64,000 nucleotides of DNA from Drosophila pseudoobscura (lineage: Eukaryota; Arthropoda; Insecta; Diptera; Drosophilidae): assembly GCF_009870125.1 (NCBI RefSeq), contig NC_046683.1, positions 58,419,869-58,483,868 of the forward strand. The letters are read 5' to 3'. Under the pieces are notes generated by a model. It saw nothing but the letters and a program-made list of their open reading frames with translations, was not told the origin of the DNA and made no database searches. Made by a program: the position numbers and the translations under genes. Shown piece by piece: positions 11,392 through 20,276 of this stretch. Positions within the stretch are counted from its first letter, which is position 1. Every line of letters starts with the position of its first letter.

Positions 11392-12310
11392 CACATAATT
11401 CTATCCGATTAATGAATCAATTTTCTACTTGACTGGCTTCTTTTAAATACTTGAGTTGTTTTCCTGCTGCGGCGATTGCTTTGATTGTTTTTGTCTCTAT
11501 TTTGGTGGCTCAAAAACAAAATAGTATCGAAATCGATAAGAAATCGAACTTAGCCCACGTAGCCCCCCTCTATTTAAGCATTTAACTACTTGAGGTAAAT
11601 GGCGAAAAAAATGGCTGATTGTAAATTCTTCTTGACGATTAATGCCATCTTCCCTCTGAACTTAAAAAAAACCCACTATATCTTTCACCTGAACTGCGCT
11701 AAAATTATTTGATTTTCATTATTTTCGGTGGAATATTACAATACCTCTTTGGTTTACCATGGGCTAATCGTGCTCCGTCAAGGATTGGAAACAATATTCC
11801 GTGGAATATTAATAGATAGCCTCAGGCCTTAATAAATAATTTTACCCGATTGATGAATCAACTTTCTACAAGATATGCCAATTTTAAATGCTGCTGTTTA
11901 TTGGATTGTGTCTAAAGTAAAGTTTAAGCAAATAAGGTCAATGCGTAAACGTTAGTGTGTACGAAATGAAACGTATTTTTTGCTGGTGAAAAGGTATCAG
12001 CTATGCGTATGGACATTTTCATACCCTATTTTCATAAGTCAATATTAAAATCCTGTTTTGCAAGCTGCTTTGTTTATGGTCTTGGCCCGTAAATTGCAAA
12101 ATTTAATTGAAAATTTATAACAGAGACTGAATAGTTTCTGCATTGGCAAAAGAAGACAAAAATGTCCTCAATCCTTTAATATCCTTTTCACTAGGGTATA
12201 CTGCTCTGTCGTCTATTTTTATATTCGGTTGAATATTACCAGCTAGCTAGGATTCTCAGCTCTGAACACATAATTTTATCCGACCGATGAATCAATATTC
12301 TACAAGATAA
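11392..12310 (+). repeat. Three diverged copies of one repeat, 430-440 bp apart
   Basis: A block of the form TAATTYTAYCCGAYYRATGAATCAA followed by TTCTAC occurs at 11396-11428, about 11835-11870 and about 12270-12302. Related GAATATTAC-type sequence precedes the first and third blocks, and GATTGTGT/GATTGCGT then TAAAGTTTA-type sequence follows the second and third. This is an old array with a unit of roughly 435 bases, possibly the internal part of a larger mobile element. Confidence 0.45.
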
Positions 12311-13875
12311 GCTATAAAGACTTTTTTTTGATTGCGTGTAAAATAAAGTTTAGGCAAAATGTTAAAAAAAATATATCAACAGAGCGGTAGCATAACTTTG
12401 TTTTGAAATTGACTCGTTTTTGTGATTTTTGGTTTTGAAATAACAATTTTATTTCAAAATGACTATCATACCTAGAATTAATATATGGATTCGGCGGTAA
12501 GCTTTCCGGTGTGAAAAAGGAATTCAAATAAAAAATTGCATATTTGGACTCTTTCGGAAGAGACCATTTCCCCTCATCAGCGATCTTTTCTTGTTCAATA
12601 AAGTTTCTAGTTCAAAAACTATTTGTGTATTGCTCAAAATTAATGGAAACTGCGTGATTTTCAGAATTTTGTAAACATTTTTTTTTCTGTGAATCCATTG
12701 TTTTCTATGATTTTTATATTTTTTGCATAAGAGAATTTCCCTTCGGAATATAATTGCCAAATTCCCTAATTCCCAATATGCATATGTACATAAGAAATCA
12801 CAGCATATTGTGAGGTAAGGTGAGGTGCGTGAGTCCTTGTAATAATGCTGGTCCATTTTTCCTTGTTGTCCATACCTTTCCATAACATAGCCCAGTGGTT
12901 CGAGTCGAGTTTCGATCAAAAAATGTCTGGCTTCACATGTTGCTGGAAGAAAATAAATTGTATCTAACGGGATTGTATCTAACCATGCAAAAGAAAGAGA
13001 AGTAGATATAACTCTCTCCTGCTCTCTCTCATGTGTACCAACGGGGACGCATGATATAGCTGTATGTGGTAGGGTCGGGATGAGTCTGCGTACCAAATTT
13101 CTTTCCGAGAAAGTTCAATGAATTTGGAAATATATGTCAAATTAAGATAGAATCTTAAAACTTTGTGGTTCGAGGGAACAAGACAACTAATTAAACTTTT
13201 TAATCAAAAGAGACCAAACCATCGCTTCAATTCAAGCGCAAATTATATCAGATAACGGATTCCACCGGATGGTAAAATTTATTGATGGTCCAAAAACCAT
13301 AAGATGAGGAAAACTCTCATAGTTGTCTAAATTTTGGCAAATTTTCCTTGTCAAATATTGCGGATCCACTGTAAGTAGTTGGATATCTATTCTGAGGAAT
13401 CATAAAACCCACTCGATTTACTACTATCTGATGGTCAAGCGATTGATTTTAATAAATTTAAAGAAATCTACAGATGTGTTTTGGGGGGATTGGCCACGAT
13501 ATGGTTATGATTTAGGATTCGTTTGATCAACATCAAATTAATCTTACCGGCGAAACATTCGAACATTCGAATTGTAAAAAAGGCAATCATTAATGAAATT
13601 CTTAGCTCCGTTTTGTGTACTGTTTTCATATACTATCGGAAGCTTCAGTCCGAAGTTAACGGTAGATCGCAGTTTGGCTACCTTATCTTCTCAACAAATA
13701 AACGATATTGGAACCTTCTGTAGCTATTATGTCTTGCACTCCACAATCGTTATACAACACTTTAGGTGCACGAGACTTCACAACACTTGGTCGTAATTTT
13801 CACAAACAAAGATTTGTTTTATTTTATCAGAACAGAACGACGCAATTAAACGAAAGTAACTAAATCTCTGAACCA

Positions 13876-15970
13876 ATGGGAGCTGTTTTGGGCCTCTGTT
13901 CTGCCGCCCAGGTAAGTTAATTAGCGCCCAATTAGCCGCGTGACCAGAGAGAATCCCAGACAAACAGCAGCAACAGCAGCAGTGCTACAGCTATTGGCTA
14001 CAAATCAATAAGCTGCGCCATATGTTAAATTGAATTTGACATCTCGTCTCGCTTTTCTTATGTAAATTAAACGATTTTTTTTGGGTATTTCCAGTGCGCC
14101 CTCTGCTGCGGTGGCACTGCGGCGAGCATGTGCTGCTCGGCCTGTCCCAGCTGCACGAATGCATCCTCCTCCCGGTTCATGTACGCCTTCATCCTGCTGG
14201 TGGGCACTGTCCTGGGGGCCATTGCCCTGTCGCCCGGGCTGCAGGACACTCTGAAGAAGCTGCCCTTCTGCATCAACTCGACATCTACGTATAGCTCCAA
14301 GGCCATTGACACCTTCTCGGGTGGTTCCCTGCAGGTGGACTGTGAATATGCGCTGGGATACATGGCTGTCTATAGGGTCTGCTTCGGTATGGCCTGCTTC
14401 TTTGCGCTAATGGCTCTGATTATGCTGGGGGTGAAGAGTTCCCGGGATCCGCGCTCACACATACAGAACAACTTTTGGCCACTGAAGTTCCTGATTTGCT
14501 TTGGAGCCGCCATCGGGGCCATCTTCATACCGGACGGCTCCTTTGGTCCGGCGATGATGTGGGTGGGTCTCATTGGCGGCTTGGCATTCATACTCGTACA
14601 GTTGGTCATCATTGTGGATTTCGCACACAGTCTGGCAGAGTCTTGGATCGGTGAGTCATTCAATCTGCACTCCACTCTGTTCGTGCGCCATGATCCATGA
14701 TTCATCTATTCATCTCGTTTTAGAGGGCGCCGAAAACAGTCGTGGCTACTACTACGCCCTGGCTGGGGTCACTCTCCTGGGCTATATCTTATCGCTGACG
14801 GGCATTACTCTGCTGTATATCTACTTTACCACGGTAAGACGGCACGAAAGCGTTTGCTTATCTATTTGCATTCTGATACGCGACTTTCCTTTCCAGTCCA
14901 CTGGCTGCGGCATCAACAAGTTCTTCATCTCTATTAATCTGATCTTCTGCCTGGTCATCAGCGTCATCTCTATACTGCCGGCTGTCCAGGAGCGTCTTCC
15001 CCACTCGGGCCTGCTGCAGAGCTCTCTTGTCACCCTGTACACTGTCTACTTGACCTGGTCGGCTGTGGCTAACAATCCAGAGAAGGCCTGCAATCCGGGA
15101 ATGTTTGGCCTAATGGAAGGATTCGGAAATGGCACTACCACCACCATTGCACCACCCACTCCGCCCTCGCACAACTCAAAGGTTACCTTCGATACGACCA
15201 ACATCATTGGCCTGGTCGTTTGGCTCCTCTGCATCCTGTACAACTGCATTAGCTCCGCCGTGGAGGTGTCCAAGATCACCCATGACAACAGCGAGAAGCG
15301 TGGTATGTTGCCTCCCCTTCACCCTCTCCCTCGTGCATGACCATGCATTCCACAGTTTCCATCACATCACATCACATTCGGATTCATTTCGCTCACAATT
15401 TTTCACTTTTCATTTGAAACGCTGTAGAATAATGCTAATTCCGATTATTAACACTCGACTTATTTGCTTTCCTTTCGACACCTCTTTTTGGTATATTTTT
15501 GTATGCGTTTTTCCACGACTAACCAACTAACAAACTTTTGGGTTACTGGAAACTGTGTGAAATCTGTATGCTCCTCCTCCTCTTGGCCCTCTGATTAATG
15601 TAGTTTTAACAGAAGCTCTATCAGACACAGAGGCGGCCACTGACGCCGACGGCAAGCCGAGCGCCGACAACGAGGTCGAGGGCGTCACCTACTCCTGGTC
15701 CATGTTTCACATTGTCTTTGTCTGCGCCTCCCTCTACGTGATGATGACCCTCACCAATTGGTACAAGTGAGTATTTACACATCTGAGCATCTATAAGCCA
15801 GAATCGTGCTATAATATCTACTCTCTGATAGACCCAACTCGGATATTGAGCTCTTCAATGGCAATGAGGCTTCCATGTGGGTCAAGATCATCTCCAGCTG
15901 GCTGGGCGTCTTCATCTACGGCTGGAGTCTGGCCGCCCCCATAATTCTCTCCAATCGCGACTTCAGTTAA
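13876..15970 (+). CDS. Serinc: Serinc/TMS family multipass membrane protein
   Basis: The coding exons are 13876-13911, 14095-14650, 14724-14833, 14897-15302, 15604-15766 and 15832-15970, all GT-AG and in phase, giving 469 residues. The first exon encodes only [12 protein letters not shown]. This and the Cys-rich CALCCGG and CCSACPSC blocks that follow are the hallmark start of SERINC (TDE1/TMS1) proteins. About ten hydrophobic segments follow, and the end reads [19 protein letters not shown], the typical SERINC C-terminus. Known for the family: endomembrane and plasma-membrane proteins first linked to serine incorporation into lipids and later, for human members, to lipid scrambling. Exon 5 has two in-frame acceptors nine bases apart (15604 or 15613), which would give 469 or 466 residues. 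The stop codon is 274 bases from that of the convergent GluRS-m gene. The family call is very secure. Confidence 0.95.
15303..15603 (+). other. Serinc: Serinc intron 4
   Basis: At 301 bases this is the longest intron of the gene after intron 1. Reading through the donor would end at a stop near 15338. Two acceptors lie at its end, TAG at 15601-15603 and CAG at 15610-15612. Confidence 0.8.
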
Positions 15971-16184
15971 ACAACTGTAGTATTATATATATATATATCT
16001 ATCTTAAAATTATCTAGGAGTGGTGCTTAACGAGCAAAGCGAGAATGCCAAATTTGGAAACAGATGGAAAAGAGTGTGTCCAGGACACTACTGGACAAAA
16101 AGAAGATTAATCTTGCATTATTTTGACTCTTAGTGTGGTGTTTACTCAACCTCAATCAACTTATTCTCCAACTTGCAGTTATCC

Positions 16185-16190
16185 ATTAAA
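16185..16190 (+). terminator. Serinc: Serinc poly(A) signal candidate
   Basis: ATTAAA, the commonest variant of AATAAA, lies 215 bases past the Serinc stop, and the sequence towards 16244 is AT-rich. Processing here would put the Serinc 3' end very close to, or overlapping, the end of the convergent GluRS-m gene. Confidence 0.4.
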
Positions 16191-16244
16191 AACATTATCT
16201 ATATCTACTATATTTACAAATATATAACGAGAACTTTAGCGTCG

Positions 16245-17227
16245 TCAAACTATTTGCCGATTTCGATCTATATCCGTTTTGGGCAGAGCCTCTCTTAGGC
16301 GGTCGAGGGCCACTGACTTGCCCAGGATCTCCATCATTTCGGCCACGCCAGGACCTTCTTTGAGGCCACTAAGAGCCGCTCGTAGCGTCTTCATCATCAG
16401 GGGGAACTTAAGGCCCTCCGTTTTGGCAAAATTTTTCAGTTTTACATTTAGCTCATCCTTCTGGAAGTCCTGCAGGGTGTCGAGCTCTGTTATCAGGCTG
16501 ATTAGCTGCTCTAGCGACAGGTCTTTCAGCTCAAAGTTGGATGGTTTCACCCAGAGGAAGCTCAGCTTGCTGCTGGTCAGATCCTGGAGGAGTGTCAGAC
16601 GCTGCGAGGACCAATTCAGGACATCCACAATGTGTGCCTCCGCCAGATCCAAATTTGAGCTGCAACGAAATTCGAGTTAAGATCTTTTCGGGGAAGCTCA
16701 GAGTGCACCTACTGCTCTGGGTAGGCTTTCTTGACTAGCTCCTGCACTTGCTTGACCAGCTCCAATCGGGACTCGGGCTCTGCCAGACGTTGGCCGATCT
16801 CCAAGCGATTCAAGTCATCCAGAAGTTCGGGGCTCAAGCGACTGGGATGGGCATTCACGCGCTCCATTTCGAATTGCTGGCAGAGCTCCTGAAGGCTCAA
16901 GAGCTGCTGCTTCGCATGGGCTTTGTGCTGGAAGCCTCCACCCGCAGAGACCACATAGTTGACCAGCGAGAGGGGGAAGTAGCCGCGCTCCCGGAAATGC
17001 TGTATGCCAATGTCGCCCTGTCGTTTGCTGAGCTTCGTTCCATCTGCATTGACCAGGAGCGGCAGGTGACCAAACTTTGGCGGCTGCCATCCAAAAGCTC
17101 TAGGGGATCAGCCAAATATTATCGTAGAAATGGATTGAGACTGAGACAGGGGCAAATCTCACTTGTAGAGCAGCAAATGCTTTGTGGTCGATATCTGCCA
17201 CTCAACTCCTCGCAGAACATGGGTGAT

Positions 17228-17259
<32 letters not shown>

Positions 17260-17974
17260 AGTGATAGGTGGGAAAGTGGTCGCTTTTTATAACCACCGGA
17301 TCGCCCTCGTTGTCGCTGACATTGTGCTGGACACTGCCGTAGACGAGATCCTCCAGGGGCTCCTCATGCTCCGTCAGCTTGAAGCGTATGCAGTGGGGTG
17401 CACCTTGGGCAAGAAGGCTCTCCACATCCGCTGCTGGCAGATGCCGGCATTTGTTGTCGTAGCGCGGCACCTGTCGTGTGCGCAGCGCCTCCTTACGCAA
17501 CAGCTCCAGACGGCGTTCCGTGCAGAAGCAGCGATAGGCGGTTCCATTCTGCAGCAGCTTCTTGATGGCCTTACTGGGAATGGTGAGCAGTTTCAGTGGT
17601 GGAATGGGGTAATGGGATTCCATTCTCTTCACTCACCTGTAAATATCAGTTCTTTGGCTTTGGACATAGGGTCCATGCCGGCCCCCAAAGCCGGGTCCCT
17701 CGTCGATTTCAATGCCCGCCCAGAGCAGATCCTCCACCAGGCGCTCACTGGCTCCAGGCACAAGTCTCGTTTGATCCGTGTCCTCGATCCTGAGCAGGAA
17801 TTTCCCGCCCAAATGCCGAGCATAAAGGAAATTGTATAGAGCCGTGCGCAGGCCGCCCAAATGGAGCTGCCCGGTCGGGCTGGGGGCAAAGCGAACGCGC
17901 ACCTGGCTGTGGGCATAGCGTTGTGTTAGCCAGAGGCACTGCCTCAGCAATGTCTGCTGGTTTACTTTCAACAT
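16245..17974 (-). CDS. GluRS-m: Mitochondrial glutamyl-tRNA synthetase
   Basis: The coding exons are 17637-17974, 17163-17573, 16713-17099 and 16245-16659, joined by introns of 63, 63 and 53 bases, giving 516 residues. It is a class I aminoacyl-tRNA synthetase that charges mitochondrial tRNA-Glu (EARS2 family). The N-terminus is basic with few acids, as in a mitochondrial import signal. The signature block [14 protein letters not shown] spans residues 28-41 and contains the HIGH-type motif. [11 protein letters not shown] follows at the end of the first half of the Rossmann fold. The KMSKS-type motif is KLSKR at residues 272-276. The last 200 residues are the helical anticodon-binding region. 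Length and motifs are complete. The gene lies head-to-tail downstream of TyrRS, with 257 bases between the GluRS-m start and the TyrRS stop, but has its own promoter motif. Confidence 0.95.
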
Positions 17975-18026
17975 TTTCCTTCAACAAAAACCCAAAAGAA
18001 AATTCCTCTTCGTTTTGTTTACTTCG

Positions 18027-18036
18027 AACAGCTGTT
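18027..18036 (-). promoter_or_regulatory. GluRS-m: Ohler motif 5 (E-box type) upstream of GluRS-m
   Basis: AACAGCTGTT is a perfect match to the Drosophila core-promoter motif AWCAGCTGWT and lies 53 bases upstream of the GluRS-m start codon. The same motif class occurs in the TyrRS/EFL1 promoter. Confidence 0.55.
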
Positions 18037-18106
18037 ACAAAAGAACTGCCAACTCGTTTGAAATGGTTAACATTGAGTTGACATTGCCATTGTGACTTTT
18101 GCGCGC

Positions 18107-18112
18107 TTTATT
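18107..18112 (-). terminator. TyrRS: TyrRS poly(A) signal
   Basis: The plus-strand TTTATT reads AATAAA on the minus strand, 120 bases past the TyrRS stop codon. This implies a short 3' UTR that ends just before the GluRS-m promoter. Confidence 0.5.
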
Positions 18113-18231
18113 TAAAAAATGCAATTGCTTTAATGGGAATTAATAAATTAAAAACTTGTTTTTTGTGTGAAACATTCTGCTTAGTAGTAAGTATTACACG
18201 GCTCAGGTAGTGTGGCATTGGTAGTTTGACC

Positions 18232-20003
18232 CTACTTAATGGCACAGTTGGCCAGTTTGCTGGAAAGCTTCTCCCCATCGGGCGTCAGAAGGAAGTTATC
18301 CTTCCACACGGCCAGGCCGTCGCTGTTGGTCTTTAAATCGACGGACAGCTTCTCCCACACCTTCTTCTTGGGGTTGAGCTGCTCGTCGGGCGTGCCGCTG
18401 TAGCCCTCGAAGGCCAGCCTACTGCCAGGAGCAGCCTTCTCAGGCACCACAATGGGCTCCACAACCGTGTGATCAGCGCTGGAAGAGATTTAGTATAGAA
18501 AGCAGAAGAGAAAATCGGCTGTCGGATGTCACTCACTTGGAGGTGCACAGAACCATGCCCTCGGAGAGAATGCCGCGCATCTTGGAAGGCTTCAGGTTGC
18601 ACAGGACAGCCACCAGGCGCTGATCCAGCTCCTGTTCGGTGACAAACTTGACCAATCCACTGATGATGGTCCTCGGCTGCGCCTCAGCCAGATCTATCTT
18701 TAGGACATAGAGCGTATCCGCATCCGGGTGACGGGCCACCTCGATGACCTTGCCCACGCGAATGTCCAAACGATGGGGCGCATCCTCATCAGCGCCCGCA
18801 GCCGGAGCAGCTCCAGCCTTGACCTTGGCGGGTGGCGGATAGGCAGCAGCACTGAGTTTTCTGCAGAAAAAGCGTTACCGCGAGGATTAATGGCTGTAAA
18901 GATGGGATATCTGAATTTTGTTCACTTACTGCAACGCTGGCGTCTCAAAGATCTTCCGAATGGGATCCAACAGGCGATTGATGTACTTCTCCACCGTGGC
19001 CTTCAGGTCTCCCGGATGCAGTTTATCCTCGGCATAGTATTTCTCCAGATCCTCGTACTTCAGGAACGTGACGTTGCCACCATGCTCCGCCTCGCGGCAC
19101 ACCTCGAAGCCCTCGCCCTCCTTGAAGAGGGAGAAGAGCACGTGCTTCACGAACGAGAGGAGACCATTGTCGGCGATGTTGCCGGGTTCACAGAAGGCCT
19201 TCTTCAGCTTCTTCTTCACGTTGGCGGGCGAGTCCAATAGATCGATTTTTGAGTCCTCCTCAGAAGAAGACATCTTGCCGCCAGCGAGTCCAGGAACTGT
19301 CAGAGGAAACCCATTAATAATAGAGCGGGAAAGATGGTATGAATGGGGATGACGATGACTCACCCATGGGATTCATGAAATGTATGCGCTTCTCGTAGCC
19401 CAATTGGGGCAGATATTTCTCGGAGAAGGTGAAGATCTTGCGCTGATCGACGCCCCCAAACTGGGCGTCCACCTTCAGGTATTCCTCGTCCAGGGCCTGC
19501 AGTCCAGGATAGAGCAGGCCTGAGAGCAGCGGATACTCTACCTGTTTAACGACCTCGGCGCCCGCCTTCTTGGCATCGTGCTGCGTGACCACCGAGGATA
19601 GCTTGTACACGTCCAGAGTGTACTCCTTGGACAGCTGGTAGTCGCTGCCCTTGACAAACTTCAGCTTCTCCAGCGGAACGCCGATGGAGCTCAGCATGGC
19701 CTTGATCACCTGCTCGTAGTACTGGGTGCGCAGCTCCAGCAGCGACCAGGGCGCTTTCATGTTGTCCAGATAGGCGTGGAGATCGGCAAACAGAATGGTT
19801 ACCTCGCAGCCGGCCTTTAGGAAGTCGGCAATCTTCGACATCGGCACAAAGTAGGCGACATGTGGCTTTCCCGTCGTCGCCGTTCCCCAGTAGATCTTTA
19901 GGTCGCGCTCGGTGAGCACTTTGTTCAGCTTGTCCTCGCCGAGGGTCTCCTGCAGGTTGCGCGTGATCAGCGTCTTTTTCTCCTCAGGAGTTAGTTCGAC
20001 CAT
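18232..20003 (-). CDS. TyrRS: Cytoplasmic tyrosyl-tRNA synthetase
   Basis: The coding exons are 19364-20003, 18930-19296, 18537-18860 and 18232-18478, with introns of 67, 69 and 58 bases, giving 525 residues, the usual animal length. It charges cytoplasmic tRNA-Tyr. The HIGH-equivalent motif HVAY is at residues 48-51 within [13 protein letters not shown], and KMSSS is at 221-225. Residues about 365-525 form the EMAP-II-like OB-fold domain ([20 protein letters not shown]) appended to animal TyrRS, separated from the catalytic core by a Pro/Ala-rich linker. In mammals the separated halves can act as cytokines; whether that applies here is unknown. The start ATG has a good context (AAAAATGG). 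It is transcribed divergently from EFL1, with 273 bases between the start codons. Confidence 0.97.
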
Positions 20004-20276
20004 TTTTCTGTGGAAATCTTTTGATTTTTGCGTGCAGCTTCACGAAATTGTTGGGTGGAAAGAGGAAGAGGGCGACCCAACTGCATGCGTGGTTAACAGC
20101 TGATGGAGCTGCCAACCTGTAGTATTTTTCCCCTTACTTCAGCTGGTCACACGAAATTGCGAAATTGCGCCGCGTGCCATTTTTGTTTACAAAAAAAAGA
20201 AATGCAATTGGTCCAACTTGTGAAATTCTTAGTTGATTAGTTAATTCGTTCGCGCTTTGTAGCACAATTAGACAGG
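20004..20276. promoter_or_regulatory. Bidirectional promoter of TyrRS and EFL1
   Basis: This 273-base gap separates two divergent start codons. AACAGCTGAT at 20095-20104 matches the fly core-promoter motif AWCAGCTGWT (Ohler motif 5), and GGTCACAC at 20144-20151 matches most of the core of Ohler motif 1. No TATA box is seen. These motifs are typical of constitutively expressed genes with dispersed start sites, as expected for these two products. Confidence 0.65.

Larger units (their letters stand above)
10860..13800. other. AT-rich intergenic DNA with decayed repeats
   Basis: Between fax and Serinc lie about 3 kb of AT-rich DNA without a supportable gene. It contains an inverted-repeat unit at 11005-11179 with a third copy of the repeat end at 12859-12875, and three diverged copies of a second repeat near 11392, 11838 and 12267. 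Open frames at 12524-13096 and 13323-13723 have no family resemblance. The composition and internal repeats suggest old transposable-element remnants. I cannot name the family. Confidence 0.5.

Noticed and set aside
13205..13300. Possible integrase-like remnant (frame reading SDNGFHRM)
   Set aside because: Only one short word resembles retroelement integrases and no other motif is present within a kilobase. Chance is more likely.
16748..17839. 363-codon plus-strand open frame
   Set aside because: It lies antisense to GluRS-m exons and introns. The minus-strand frame carries all class I synthetase motifs.
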